Positions 45,347-54,778 are shown, counted from the first letter of the stretch. The stretch: 64,000 bases of DNA from Roseibium sp. TrichSKD4 (GCF_000148725.1 NZ_GL476313.1:62001-126000); one strand, 5' to 3'. Numbers and translations: made by a program. Notes: generated by a model from the letters alone, not told the origin.

Positions 45347-46370
45347 AACTGATCTGCGCCTTCATGGCTTGGCTACGATCAGATGCCAGCTCAAAAGCCG
45401 CGACACTATCCTCTAAGGGCAAAGTGTGCGTGATCAAAGACTTCACGTCGATCAGTCCATTTCTCATCATCTCCACACCAGTGAAAAACTCCTGATGGAA
45501 ACGAAATGATCCGCGCAGCGTAATTTCCTTTGCTGTCAGGGCTTGCAGAGGCACGTTCATGTCGCCTCCGAGACCGAGCTGGATCAATGTTCCTCCTGGC
45601 TTCAGGCACGCAACACCTGATGCTAGAGCAGGAGCAGCACCGGTGCATTCAAACACCACATCAAAGTACCCCTTGTTCTTTTCGTAGTCCGCCAGACCAT
45701 TTGGGGTCGACGCCATATTGATGGCGCGATCTGCGCCGACTTTCTGTGCAATTCCAAGCGTGAAGTCGGACAGATCGGTGGCGACAATTTCTGCGGCACC
45801 CGCACGACGGGCCAATAAGATACAAAGCGCTCCAATCGGTCCCGAGCCTGTTACAAGAACGCGCCGCCCCAACAAGTCTCCTGCCTGTTTGGCCGCATGG
45901 AGACAGACCGCCAATGGCTCAGCCATTGCAGCCTCCCCTGCGCTCAATCCATCCGCCACCGCAATCTGGCTCGTATTTGCGACAAGGGTTTGCCGGAATG
46001 CACCCTGAATATGCGGGAACGGCATTGCGGACCCGTAAAACCGCATGTTGAGGCAATGGTTTTGTTGGCCGTTTTGGCAATAGCTACACTCACCGCAAGG
46101 ACGAGACGGTGAGACCGACACCAACTGACCTTCGCTCAAGTCTGCGACACCCGGGCCTAACCGGCGAATGTAACCGGAGACCTCGTGGCCAAGGATCATG
46201 GGCTCTCTTAACCGGATAGCTCCGAAACCGCCGTGATTATAATAATGAAGATCAGAGCCGCAGATGCCGCCGGTGGCCAGTTCAATTTCAACTTCACCAG
46301 CACCTGGAGCCGCCGTTTCCTGTTCCTCGACACGCAGATCTTTGGCCGCGTGAATTACAATTGCCTTCAT
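45339..46370 (-). CDS. idnD: L-idonate 5-dehydrogenase, zinc-dependent
   Basis: This 343-residue medium-chain dehydrogenase has the same length as E. coli IdnD and shares its specific motifs: GGICGSDLHYYNHG (catalytic zinc cysteine), GHEVSG, PSRPCGECSYC (structural zinc), MRFYGSAMPFPH and RGSFRFHQEF. It oxidises L-idonate to 5-ketogluconate. It follows the 2-hydroxyacid dehydrogenase by 8 bases in one operon; its 3' end overlaps the convergent GlcG gene. ATG 46370 is the family start. Confidence 0.9.
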   Translation of the reverse strand: MKAIVIHAAKDLRVEEQETAAPGAGEVEIELATGGICGSDLHYYNHGGFGAIRLREPMILGHEVSGYIRRLGPGVADLSEGQLVSVSPSRPCGECSYCQNGQQNHCLNMRFYGSAMPFPHIQGAFRQTLVANTSQIAVADGLSAGEAAMAEPLAVCLHAAKQAGDLLGRRVLVTGSGPIGALCILLARRAGAAEIVATDLSDFTLGIAQKVGADRAINMASTPNGLADYEKNKGYFDVVFECTGAAPALASGVACLKPGGTLIQLGLGGDMNVPLQALTAKEITLRGSFRFHQEFFTGVEMMRNGLIDVKSLITHTLPLEDSVAAFELASDRSQAMKAQISFN

Positions 46371-46378
46371 GGATGTCC

Positions 46379-47326
46379 TCACAGCACCGGCGTCAGCAGT
46401 TCTTTGCCTTCAAAAAAGGCGGTCAGATTGTCTCGCATCAGCTTGCCCATTGCCTTGCGGGTTTCAAAAGTGCCCGAAGCGTGGTGCGGCTGAAGCAAAA
46501 CGTTGTCGAGGTCCAAGAAGCGTGGGTTTAGCTTTGGCTCTCCCTCAAACACATCCAGAGCCGCCGAGCGAATGGTCTTTAGTTCCAGGGCGTCCAGCAA
46601 GGCTGCTTCATCGATATTCGACGCACGGGAAATATTGATCACCATCCCGTCCGGACCAAGCGCCTTCAGAACTTTAGCGTTGACGATATGCTGCGTCTCC
46701 GCAGAGGCCGCCAAAGTGACAAACAGGAAGTCGGATCGGGCTGCAAGATCAACCGGGTCCTGAATGAAGGTCCAGTCTGGTGCGTAAGGTTTCTCAGACA
46801 CATCCGAATAGGCGATATCCATGTCAAAGCCAGCCAGCCTCTTGCCGACTTCATAGCCAATGCGCCCCAGACCCAAGATTCCCGCTTTTGCTTCATGGAC
46901 CCGGTTCATCAGAGGGTACAAACCCTTTGAGGCCCAGCTTCCAGATTTGACCCATTGTTCCGCGCTAATCATGCCGCGCGATTGGCAGAGCATCATGGCC
47001 ACTCCAAGATCAGCGACGTCTTTGGTCAGCACATCCGGCGTGTTGGTGACCTTTATTCCGTATTCTCGACAGGCCTCGAAATCAACTGCATCATATCCTA
47101 CCCCATAAACGGATATCAGCTTCAGGTTTGGGCAAGCTTCGATAATAGATCTGTCCGCACCGGTTTCTCCGCGGGTGGCGATAGCCGTAATTTTACGGCC
47201 AACGTTTTCTAAAAACGTGTCGCGGTCTTCAGCCTCAAACAGCCTGTGCATCGTGAATGCCTCATTAAGGGGCGTTTCATCCCAAGCCGGGTAAGGCTTC
47301 ATTTGCAAGACGTCCGGTTTTGACAT
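46379..47326 (-). CDS. 2-hydroxyacid dehydrogenase, 2-ketogluconate/hydroxypyruvate reductase type
   Basis: This 315-residue D-2-hydroxyacid dehydrogenase has the dinucleotide loop GILGLGRIG, the arginine in NISRASNIDE, the glutamate in VFEGEP and the histidine in LLQPHHASGTFETRKAM. The tail motif and size are those of GhrB/2-ketogluconate reductases. In a gluconate/idonate cluster it may reduce 2-ketogluconate or hydroxypyruvate. ATG 47326 has GAGAGG upstream, and its promoter carries the TGTTATCGATAACA operator. Confidence 0.85.
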   Translation of the reverse strand: MSKPDVLQMKPYPAWDETPLNEAFTMHRLFEAEDRDTFLENVGRKITAIATRGETGADRSIIEACPNLKLISVYGVGYDAVDFEACREYGIKVTNTPDVLTKDVADLGVAMMLCQSRGMISAEQWVKSGSWASKGLYPLMNRVHEAKAGILGLGRIGYEVGKRLAGFDMDIAYSDVSEKPYAPDWTFIQDPVDLAARSDFLFVTLAASAETQHIVNAKVLKALGPDGMVINISRASNIDEAALLDALELKTIRSAALDVFEGEPKLNPRFLDLDNVLLQPHHASGTFETRKAMGKLMRDNLTAFFEGKELLTPVL

Positions 47327-47351
47327 GAAGGTTGCCTCTCTTGACTTCAAA

Positions 47352-47365
47352 TGTTATCGATAACA
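47352..47365. promoter_or_regulatory. GntR/LacI-type operator TGTTATCGATAACA (copy 2)
   Basis: A perfect copy of the palindrome, placed between the divergent ketogluconate reductase-idnD and gluconate dehydrogenase-gluconokinase operons, so one site can control both. Confidence 0.8.
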
Positions 47366-47408
47366 TAACATGACGTAACGGCTTGTCGAGAGCAAATGGG
47401 GACAACAG

Positions 47409-48182
47409 ATGACAAATGGAATTGGGCTTTTTGACCTCACGGGGGAATGCGCTCTTATTACCGGTTCATCGCAAGGAATTGGGTTTGCACTGGCCAGAGG
47501 TCTAGCGCAGGCCGGTGCCAAGGTTGTCTTGAATGGCCGCGACGAAACCAAACTCAAATCTGCAGCCGAAACCCTTCGTGGCGAAGGGCTTTCAATTGAT
47601 GAACTCGCATTTGATGCAACAGATCACAGCGCTGTTCGCACTGCAGTAGACCACTATGAGAAAGAAAACGGGCCCGTTGGCATTCTGGTCAACAATGCCG
47701 GAATGCAGTTCCGCACAGAACTTCAGGATTTCCCGGCTGACAAATTTGCAGAACTTCTCAATACCAACATCGCAACCGTCTTCAATGTAGGTCAAGCTTG
47801 CGCACGGCATATGATTGAACGAGGGCGCGGCAAGATCATAAATATCGCGTCCGTACAGACCTCTTTGGCACGCCCGTCGATTGCTCCGTACACGGCAACA
47901 AAAGGGGCCGTCGGCAATCTTACTAAAGGCATGGCGACAGACTGGGCCAAGTTCGGCATTCAATGTAACGCCATTGCACCTGGTTACTTTGATACACCGC
48001 TGAATGCCGCCCTTGTAGCCGATCCGGAATTCAGTGCTTGGCTGGAAAAACGCACACCTGCAGGTCGGTGGGGCAATGTTGAAGAATTGGTCGGAGCCTG
48101 CATCTTCTTATCCAGTCAGGCGTCCAGCTTCGTCAACGGACACACGCTCTATGTCGATGGCGGCATCACCGCGTCTCTCTAA
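47409..48182 (+). CDS. idnO: Gluconate 5-dehydrogenase, short-chain dehydrogenase
   Basis: This 257-residue SDR enzyme has TGSSQGIG cofactor loop, LVNNAG, the catalytic serine in NIASVQ and Tyr-x3-Lys in PYTATKGAV. The C-terminal APGYF-T, WLEKRTPAGRWG and FVNGHTLYVDGG match IdnO closely. It reduces 5-ketogluconate to gluconate, the step after idonate dehydrogenase and before gluconokinase, whose gene starts two bases later. Confidence 0.9.
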   Translation: MTNGIGLFDLTGECALITGSSQGIGFALARGLAQAGAKVVLNGRDETKLKSAAETLRGEGLSIDELAFDATDHSAVRTAVDHYEKENGPVGILVNNAGMQFRTELQDFPADKFAELLNTNIATVFNVGQACARHMIERGRGKIINIASVQTSLARPSIAPYTATKGAVGNLTKGMATDWAKFGIQCNAIAPGYFDTPLNAALVADPEFSAWLEKRTPAGRWGNVEELVGACIFLSSQASSFVNGHTLYVDGGITASL

Positions 48183-48184
48183 CC

Positions 48185-48685
48185 ATGAAAAAATACGTGA
48201 TCATGGGTGTCGCTGGGTGTGGCAAATCAACAATTGGAGCGGCGCTTTCGGCTGCGACTGGCTTACACTACCGCGATGGCGATGATTTGCACCCGGAAGA
48301 AAATGTTCGAAAAATGTCTTCTGGCATACCGCTGAATGATGAAGACCGTGCCCCTTGGCTTGCTCTTGTCGGCCAAGAATTGGCACACGCAGAAGACGGC
48401 TACATGGTTGGCTGTTCAGCGCTGAAACGAAAGTACAGAGACCAAATCCGGACTGCCGCTAGAGAAGAGATCGCGTTTCTTCATTTAAGTGGAGCGCGCG
48501 CAGTGATTACCGAAAGAATGTCGGAACGCACCAGACATTTCATGCCGACAAGCCTGATCGACAGCCAGTTTGCTGCCCTTGAGCCACTGGATGTAGACGA
48601 ACAAGGCACCGTGATCGATATCAACCAACCAATTGAAGCGATTGTCGACACCCTCAGCGCCTATATCAAAGGACATGGATCATGA
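48185..48685 (+). CDS. gntK: Gluconokinase
   Basis: This 166-residue P-loop kinase has Walker A GVAGCGKST, the gluconate-site DGDDLHPEENVRKMSSGIPL region (split: DGDDLHPEENV, KMSSGIPLND), CSALKRKYRD and HFMPTSLIDSQF. It makes 6-phosphogluconate from gluconate, delivering the products of this cluster to the Entner-Doudoroff or pentose phosphate pathway. It lies in the operon idnO-gntK-reductase, with a 4-base overlap to the next gene. Confidence 0.95.
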   Translation: MKKYVIMGVAGCGKSTIGAALSAATGLHYRDGDDLHPEENVRKMSSGIPLNDEDRAPWLALVGQELAHAEDGYMVGCSALKRKYRDQIRTAAREEIAFLHLSGARAVITERMSERTRHFMPTSLIDSQFAALEPLDVDEQGTVIDINQPIEAIVDTLSAYIKGHGS

Positions 48686-49572
48686 GTGAAAGCATTGCCC
48701 TCATCGGTGCTGGTGCAATGGGCGGGGCAATTGGCCGCCGCCTGGCAGAGACCGGCAACAGTGTCCATGTGTTTGATCTTAATCCGGACAACATGACCGC
48801 TTTGGCAGAAGTTGGGGCTTTCCCAACCGCATCCGCAGCTGACGCAGCCTCAAAGGCTGACTATATAATCACCAGCCTAAACTCACCAAAGATCGTTGAT
48901 CTTGCAGTCTTCGGAAGCGCTGGTGTTGCAGAGGGCGCACGCAAAAACGCTCTGATCATCGACATGTCTTCCATTGATCCGGCTGCTACTAGAGATTTGG
49001 CAGCGAAAGCCAAAGAGCATAGGCTGCGTTGGGTGGACAGCCCCCTATCTGGTGGTGCCCCAAAGGCGTTGATTGGAGAACTCACACTCATGGCCGGCGG
49101 CACAGAAGAAGACTTCGAGGATGCTCAAAAGGTTCTGAAACATGTGACCGCCAATTCCACCCACATGGGGCCAGTCGGAGCCGGACAAACGACAAAACTC
49201 ATCAATCAGGTACTATGTGGCCTTGGATTTCTGGCCGTTGCCGAAGCAACACAGTTGGCATTGGATGCAGGTGTTGATGCAGCCAAAATCCCACAAGCCT
49301 TGAAAGGAGGCCGTGCAGATTCTTCGTTGCTTCAGGAATACATGCCTCGCTTTGTCACCAAGGACTATCGCCGGACCGGGCGGATCGACAATATGGTGAA
49401 GGATCTGAATGGCGCGCAAGATTTAGCGCGAGCCACCGGAACCGCCATGCCGCTCACCGCCACATGTGCTGAAGTTCACCGAATGCTCACAGCAGCAGGT
49501 CTCGGTGGTGAAGATCAGGCGGCATTAATGGAGTATTTTAAAGGCCCGCAAAGCCAAAAAGACCCGGTTTAA
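48682..49572 (+). CDS. NAD-binding beta-hydroxyacid dehydrogenase, GarR/HIBADH-like
   Basis: This 296-residue protein has the N-terminal GAGAMGGAIGRRL, substrate motif SPLSGGAPKA, and the catalytic lysine in GAGQTTKLINQ. The family includes tartronate semialdehyde reductase, 6-phosphogluconate dehydrogenase-like and 3-hydroxyisobutyrate dehydrogenases. With a hydroxypyruvate isomerase at the other end of the cluster, tartronate semialdehyde reduction to glycerate is a reasonable inference. It is the last gene of the + strand operon and is convergent with the transporter operon. Confidence 0.82.
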   Translation: MSESIALIGAGAMGGAIGRRLAETGNSVHVFDLNPDNMTALAEVGAFPTASAADAASKADYIITSLNSPKIVDLAVFGSAGVAEGARKNALIIDMSSIDPAATRDLAAKAKEHRLRWVDSPLSGGAPKALIGELTLMAGGTEEDFEDAQKVLKHVTANSTHMGPVGAGQTTKLINQVLCGLGFLAVAEATQLALDAGVDAAKIPQALKGGRADSSLLQEYMPRFVTKDYRRTGRIDNMVKDLNGAQDLARATGTAMPLTATCAEVHRMLTAAGLGGEDQAALMEYFKGPQSQKDPV

Positions 49573-49602
49573 ATATCTAGGCCGATATCGACGCCGTTAG
49601 AT

Positions 49603-50358
49603 TCAGGTCCGATCCGCGACCATCGATTTTGCGGTATCGAGCGTTTCCGGTGTTTGTTTGGCTTCATCTGGGCGGGCAACACCAATTCCGATCGGCTTCA
49701 GGCTATTGCCCGGAAGGGCCTCGTCCGAACCCCATATTGCCTGATAGGTGTCAATCGCCATCTTTTGCCGCTGAAAATATGCAAAGGCGATAATCAGCAC
49801 AGTCCACCAAATTCCAATCACGCCCCACATCCAGCGCGGCGCGTTTGCTTGCCAAAGCCCGCTCACAACGGCAGCGACTGCACAAGCAAGCGTCGCATAG
49901 CCCAGATACTTATGAATATACTCAAAGACGACACGGCGGCTTGTCATATCGTAATGATCTCCTCTGAGATCGATATCCGTCGGACCACCCTTGGTGCCGC
50001 GCATGAGGCCGCCCGCCACCTGAAACAGCGCAAACAATACCACTGACCATCCAATGAAAGCATGAGGATGCCCAAAGGCAAACAACAACGGCTGACTCAA
50101 CAGCAATAATCCCAGCGCAATGAAGGACAAGGTGACTGCGCCATACTGGCAAAACCGATGCAGGATCCACCAATTCTGATTATCCAACTCCCTTGGCCAA
50201 TCCTGCCCTGGCCAGATTTTGAAAAAACGCGCACCCAATACTCCCACTGGAGCCAAACCGGCCCAGGCTACGACCATCAATCTGGCATGCCACGACACAT
50301 AGACACCGACGTCATGAGCCCGATCTGGATCAATTGGCGAGAGCAGCCAATCCAGCAT
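49603..50358 (-). CDS. Cytochrome b561-like transmembrane protein
   Basis: This 251-residue membrane protein has about five hydrophobic segments with histidines placed as haem ligands of b561-type cytochromes: SWHARLM, ILHRFCQYG, GHPHAFIGW and EYIHKYLGY. It would transfer electrons across or at the inner membrane. Its start lies 5 bases after the permease stop, making it the last gene of a sugar ABC operon, an unexpected partner. ATG 50358 is chosen over 50478, which would overlap the permease. No DOMON domain is fused. Confidence 0.72.
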   Translation of the reverse strand: MLDWLLSPIDPDRAHDVGVYVSWHARLMVVAWAGLAPVGVLGARFFKIWPGQDWPRELDNQNWWILHRFCQYGAVTLSFIALGLLLLSQPLLFAFGHPHAFIGWSVVLFALFQVAGGLMRGTKGGPTDIDLRGDHYDMTSRRVVFEYIHKYLGYATLACAVAAVVSGLWQANAPRWMWGVIGIWWTVLIIAFAYFQRQKMAIDTYQAIWGSDEALPGNSLKPIGIGVARPDEAKQTPETLDTAKSMVADRT

Positions 50359-50363
50359 GTACC

Positions 50364-51302
50364 TTACCCTTTCACGGCGCCGGCAGTCATGCCCGTGATG
50401 ATTTGGCGAGACGCCAGCAAGGTGAAGATGATCGGCGGAATCGCGAGCAGCATGCCCGTGGCCATGATCACCCCCCACTCCACGTTGAATTCGGACATGT
50501 TGTTTACGATCAGGATCGGCACAGTTTTGGTATCGCGATCCGATAAGGCAGATGCCAGTAGATACTCATTCCAGGCTATACGGAAGGTAAAGATTGCGGC
50601 CGCTGCCAAGCCCGGTTTGATCAAAGGCAGAACCACAAGAAAGAAGACCTGAAAAGGATTTGCCCCGTCCATTTTTGCGGCTTCTTCAAGCTGACGTGGC
50701 ACCTGAACGATAAAGCTCTGTAAGATCCAAATTACAAAGGGCAGGTTCATGGCGACATAGATCAAGATGATGCCTGAGTACGTTCCAGCAAGGCAAACAT
50801 CCCCTCGCCCGCCAAACGTATCGCGGATCCACTCCCCGACCATGGTCGTCTTGTCGATGCAAAACTCATTGTTCCAAAGGCCAAAAACGGGGACCAGCAA
50901 TACGGCTGGCGGTACCATGCGCACCATCAAGGTTGAAACCGAGGCTACGTCCCGGCCCATGAACCGAAAGCGAACCAGCGCATAGGCGGCCATACAGCCG
51001 ATGACCAGTGTCAGAACAGTCGAAACAAGCGCAATGATCAGCGAGTTGATGAAGGATTGGCCGAACTTGAGCGAGCAGTAGTCCAGATGTTCAAGCTCGT
51101 ACCAAAGAATGTCGCAAAGTGCGGTTTCGTAGTTCTGGATTGTCGGCAGAAACAAAAGACCGCTCGTGCCTGAGATGATGTCGACATCCAGCTTGAACGA
51201 ATTGACAAGCATCAGGAAGATCGGCCCGATCGCCATAAAAATCAGCGCGGCGAGCAGCGCAAAAAACGCGGGGTTCTGCTTGTCGTAGGAGGGGGAAGCC
51301 AT
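50364..51302 (-). CDS. Carbohydrate ABC transporter permease, MalG/UgpE type
   Basis: This 312-residue inner-membrane permease has six hydrophobic segments and the EAA loop EEAAKMDGANPFQVFFLVVLP that contacts the ATPase. Two periplasmic loops carry extra cysteine pairs: CDILWYELEHLDYC near residue 63 and CIDKTT ... GDVC near residue 150, not typical of the family. Its ATG overlaps the stop of the preceding permease. It is followed within 5 bases by the b561-like gene. Confidence 0.9.
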   Translation of the reverse strand: MASPSYDKQNPAFFALLAALIFMAIGPIFLMLVNSFKLDVDIISGTSGLLFLPTIQNYETALCDILWYELEHLDYCSLKFGQSFINSLIIALVSTVLTLVIGCMAAYALVRFRFMGRDVASVSTLMVRMVPPAVLLVPVFGLWNNEFCIDKTTMVGEWIRDTFGGRGDVCLAGTYSGIILIYVAMNLPFVIWILQSFIVQVPRQLEEAAKMDGANPFQVFFLVVLPLIKPGLAAAAIFTFRIAWNEYLLASALSDRDTKTVPILIVNNMSEFNVEWGVIMATGMLLAIPPIIFTLLASRQIITGMTAGAVKG

Positions 51303-52213
51303 CAGTCGTCCTCCTTGGCATGGGCTGCCAACCGGGCAGCACGTGCTTCCTGAAACTTGGTGTAGGCAAACATGGATGCGGTGAGCAGCATCAAAAGGAT
51401 CAAGAGATAGTTGGACATGGCTGCTGCCGTTCCCAGCTCGCGGAACTCGGTCGCTGTTCTGGATATTCGAAGAGCCAAGATTTCCGTCGATAGTCCAGGG
51501 CCACCTTCCGTCATCACAAGAATGACCTCCAGCACCTTGAACGCATCAATCAGACGCAAGAGGCACGTCACGATCAAAACCGGCATCATCAATGGCAGCT
51601 TGATGTGCCAAATCTGCTGCCAGCCGGTTGCACCATCAATGCGCGAGGCTTCCAGCGCCGAACTCGGCAACGATTGAAGCGCAGCTAAGGACAAGATGAA
51701 GATAAAGGGTGTCCATTGCCAGATATCAGCGATGATGACAGACATCAGGGCGTGCTGGCCAAGCCAATCCACACCATCCAGACCGATTGACTTCAAGAAG
51801 CGATTAAACGTGCCCACCGTTGGGTGATACATGTACCGCCACATCAAGCCGACAACGACAGGCGCGATCATCATGGGCAAAATGAAAAGTGTTCTGAGGA
51901 TCGACATACCGCGAATGTTGCGGTCGAGCAGCAATGCGAGGCCAACGCCCAGCACCATTTCGATGCTCACCACAACGAAGGCAAATTTCAACGTAACAGC
52001 CAGACTCTCGTGAAAATTCGGATCGTTCAGCAGGCTGATGTAGTTTTTCAGCCCAACAAACTCGGTTTCCGAGAGCGTTTGGCTCGGATCCCAGGCGCGA
52101 AAGCTCCCATAAATCATGTAGCCGAGCGGATAGAGCAAGGCGATGATCATAATCAGAGCCGCCGGGGCCATGAAAATATAGGGCGTTAAGCGATTGAGCG
52201 TCGCCGTTTTCAT
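51302..52213 (-). CDS. Carbohydrate ABC transporter permease, MalF/UgpA type
   Basis: This 303-residue permease has six membrane segments and an EAA-type loop ALEASRIDGATGWQQIWHIKL. It pairs with the MalG-type permease in the inner membrane. It follows the binding protein gene after a strong hairpin and overlaps the second permease by 1 base. Confidence 0.92.
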   Translation of the reverse strand: MKTATLNRLTPYIFMAPAALIMIIALLYPLGYMIYGSFRAWDPSQTLSETEFVGLKNYISLLNDPNFHESLAVTLKFAFVVVSIEMVLGVGLALLLDRNIRGMSILRTLFILPMMIAPVVVGLMWRYMYHPTVGTFNRFLKSIGLDGVDWLGQHALMSVIIADIWQWTPFIFILSLAALQSLPSSALEASRIDGATGWQQIWHIKLPLMMPVLIVTCLLRLIDAFKVLEVILVMTEGGPGLSTEILALRISRTATEFRELGTAAAMSNYLLILLMLLTASMFAYTKFQEARAARLAAHAKEDD

Positions 52214-52249
52214 CGAAAGACGCCTTCCTGGGATAGGGAATGAGAAGGG

Positions 52250-52280
52250 CCGGGCCGAAGCTGTGGGTTCTTCGGCCCGG
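52250..52280 (-). terminator. Attenuating hairpin between binding protein and permease genes
   Basis: CCGGGCCGAAG (52250-52260) pairs perfectly with CTTCGGCCCGG (52270-52280), in the 80-base gap after the binding-protein stop. No T-run follows on the - strand. Such hairpins commonly stabilise the upstream message and raise binding protein levels over permease levels. Confidence 0.6.
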
Positions 52281-52293
52281 AACGATCGGGATG

Positions 52294-53622
52294 TTACTGC
52301 CAGGTGTAGTAGCCAGCTTCGTCCATCACCGTTCGGGTTCTTTCGGCAACCCCATCAAGCGCTTCTTGAACATCAAGATCTTCTGTCAGAACCTTGGACA
52401 GCGTAGTGCCAAGGTCAGCATTGATCTTTCCCCAGACCGGAATGATTGGGCGCCAGTCAGGGTCGGCATGTTTCAGGGCTTCCCCAAAGGTTGCCATGTG
52501 CGGGAACTTCTCATTCACGTCCTCATCCTGGTGAGTAGAGAAACGGGACGGATTGCCGCCTGCCATCGCCACAAGTTTGTCGCCTTGCTTGGAAGTGAGC
52601 CACTGCATCAACAGGAAGGCAGCTTCCTTGTGCTCGGCATTTGCCGGGATACCAATGCCGAAACCACCTGTCTGGCTGCCACGACGCGTGCCTTCCGGAT
52701 GGAGGGCCCAACCAACTTTGCCGACAACCTTAGACTTTTTCGGATCGTCGATCTGGCCTGCAACAACCGTGGTGTCGAGGAACATGGCGGTGTCGCCATT
52801 CAGGAATGAGCCCAGCGCTTCGCCGAAGCCAAAGCTGGCCGCACCTTCCGGTCCGCACTCAACGATCTTTTTCAAAGCATTTGCAGCTTCGACACCCGCT
52901 TCGTTGTTGACGATGGGATTCCACTGGTCATCAAAAACACGCCCACCGAGCGGTGCGAGGTGAAGAAGGAACGCATGGCTGGCATGGTGACCAGAAGCTG
53001 CCCGAGAACTGAGACCACCCATGCCTGGCTCAAGCTCAGGTATTTTACAGGCAGTTTCGAGCAATTCCTCATAGGTTTCCGGTACATTCAAACCGTGCTT
53101 TTCGAAAATGTCTTTCCGATAGCCAAGAATTGAGGTTTCAGAGCCGTAAGGAATGCCAAAGAGCGACCCGGTTTTTCCTTGGAGATAGCCCTTCTCCCCG
53201 CCAGCAAAGCCGATGTTATAGACATACCCATCAATCAAATCGCCAGCATCGTAGCTGGGATCAGCCAGCTTCGGGTTCATGAAATATTTCGCCAGGTTCT
53301 CCAATTGATCAGCATAGACATAATCAGCTTTGGAGAAGACGACATAGGCGATCAGATCATAGTCCCCTTCGTCTTGCGCCAGTTCCAGCGTTTGACGCTC
53401 CCGCATCTTGAGGTAAGGAAGTTGGTCGACCTCAACTTCAATTCCGGTCTCCTTGGTGAATTCCGGCAGGATTTTCATCACCGCATTGAAATGCGGATGA
53501 GCAGGGAAATTGACGACAAGCGTCGTACCCTCGTACTCATCATAGGGTCCTGCAAAGGCAGACCCGGCCAACATGGCCAGACCAGCAGCTGTTGAAGTCA
53601 GATAACCGAGTAACTTGTGCAT
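52294..53622 (-). CDS. Carbohydrate ABC transporter substrate-binding protein
   Basis: This 442-residue periplasmic protein has a signal peptide (cut after GSAFA) and a family 1 extracellular solute-binding fold: FPAHPHFNAVMKILPEFTKE, LIAYVVFSKADYVYADQ, FGIPYGSETSILGYRKDIF and WPLTSKQ-like WLTSKQGDKL. ATG 53622 has GGGAGG upstream. The operon's operator and neighbours suggest a sugar acid such as idonate or ketogluconate, or a glycoside of it, as ligand. This is inference. Confidence 0.9.
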   Translation of the reverse strand: MHKLLGYLTSTAAGLAMLAGSAFAGPYDEYEGTTLVVNFPAHPHFNAVMKILPEFTKETGIEVEVDQLPYLKMRERQTLELAQDEGDYDLIAYVVFSKADYVYADQLENLAKYFMNPKLADPSYDAGDLIDGYVYNIGFAGGEKGYLQGKTGSLFGIPYGSETSILGYRKDIFEKHGLNVPETYEELLETACKIPELEPGMGGLSSRAASGHHASHAFLLHLAPLGGRVFDDQWNPIVNNEAGVEAANALKKIVECGPEGAASFGFGEALGSFLNGDTAMFLDTTVVAGQIDDPKKSKVVGKVGWALHPEGTRRGSQTGGFGIGIPANAEHKEAAFLLMQWLTSKQGDKLVAMAGGNPSRFSTHQDEDVNEKFPHMATFGEALKHADPDWRPIIPVWGKINADLGTTLSKVLTEDLDVQEALDGVAERTRTVMDEAGYYTWQ

Positions 53623-53650
53623 CAAACGTCCTCCCAAACTTGCACGATTT

Positions 53651-54733
53651 CTAAAGCCGCACGCCGGACGCGCGGTCGAAGATCATCAAATCCTCTGTAT
53701 TGATCCCAAAGGTGTGGGCTGCCCCTGAAGGAATAGGCGATGCGCTTGGAACTTCGACAAGCACTTCGTTTTCCCCGCACTTGGTCGCGAGAACTGAAAG
53801 GGCCCCGAGGTATTCCGACACGATGACTTGCAGGTCGATGGGCGCTCCGATGGTGGGGTCCGTTGTGAACGAACTCGGCCGAATGCCCGCTATCACCTTT
53901 CGATCACTTGCATCCTGCAAACGGCTTTGCGCATCTTTCGCAATCGGGACAAGGAAGCCTTCACCCCGTATCCAGAGCTTGCCCTTTTCCTCAATCAGTT
54001 CACCTTCCAGAAAGTTCATCGGAGGGCTACCGATGAAACCGGCGACAAACTGATTGACCGGAGATTTAAAGAGCTCTTCAGGCGTTCCTTGTTGCTGAAT
54101 GATGCCGTCTTTCATCACCACAATCCGGTCGCCAAGGGTCATGGCTTCGACCTGATCATGAGTGACATAGACCATGTTCTTGTCGATGCTATCGCGCATT
54201 TCAGCGAGCTCGGTGCGCATCTTGCCGCGCAGCTTCGCATCCAAATTGGAAAGCGGTTCATCGAACAGGAAAGTGCCCGCATCCCGCACCAGAGCACGCC
54301 CCATGGCCACCCGTTGACGCTGACCGCCAGAAAGTTCTGCTGGCTTGCGGTTCAAAAGATGCGCAATGCCAAGCATCTTCCCGACCCGCTGAACCTTCTC
54401 ATCGATCTCCGCTTTAGGGGCTTTGGCAAGACGGAGCGCAAAGGACATGTTTTGCGCGATATTCATATGCGGGTAGAGCGCATAATCTTGGAACACCATT
54501 GCGATATCACGCTCTTTAGGCTCCAACCGACTGATCGGAGTTCCGTCAAAGTAGATCTCACCACCCGAAAGGCTTTCCAGACCAGCCAATATGCGAAGGG
54601 TGGTCGATTTTCCGCAACCGGACGGCCCCACAAGTACGGTAAACTCTCCGTCGGCCAATGTGAGATCGATCGGTGGCAACACCTTCACCGACCCAAAGCT
54701 TTTCTCGACTTTGTCAAAGACGATTTCCGGCAC
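53651..54733 (-). CDS. Carbohydrate ABC transporter ATPase, UgpC/MalK type
   Basis: This 360-residue ATPase is complete: Walker A GPSGCGKST, Q-loop VFQDYALYPHMN, signature LSGGQRQR, Walker B FLFDEPLSNLD, H-loop VTHDQVEAMT, then a TOBE domain (IRPSSF). The canonical Q-loop and D-loop contrast with the altered ones in the ATPase at 424-1545. It starts with GTG, is the first gene of the transporter operon and has a TGTTATCGATAACA operator 46 bases upstream. Confidence 0.93.
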   Translation of the reverse strand: MPEIVFDKVEKSFGSVKVLPPIDLTLADGEFTVLVGPSGCGKSTTLRILAGLESLSGGEIYFDGTPISRLEPKERDIAMVFQDYALYPHMNIAQNMSFALRLAKAPKAEIDEKVQRVGKMLGIAHLLNRKPAELSGGQRQRVAMGRALVRDAGTFLFDEPLSNLDAKLRGKMRTELAEMRDSIDKNMVYVTHDQVEAMTLGDRIVVMKDGIIQQQGTPEELFKSPVNQFVAGFIGSPPMNFLEGELIEEKGKLWIRGEGFLVPIAKDAQSRLQDASDRKVIAGIRPSSFTTDPTIGAPIDLQVIVSEYLGALSVLATKCGENEVLVEVPSASPIPSGAAHTFGINTEDLMIFDRASGVRL

Positions 54734-54778
54734 TCTTTCCTCCCAAGCAATACCAGCCGTCTGACAAGACTATCATCT

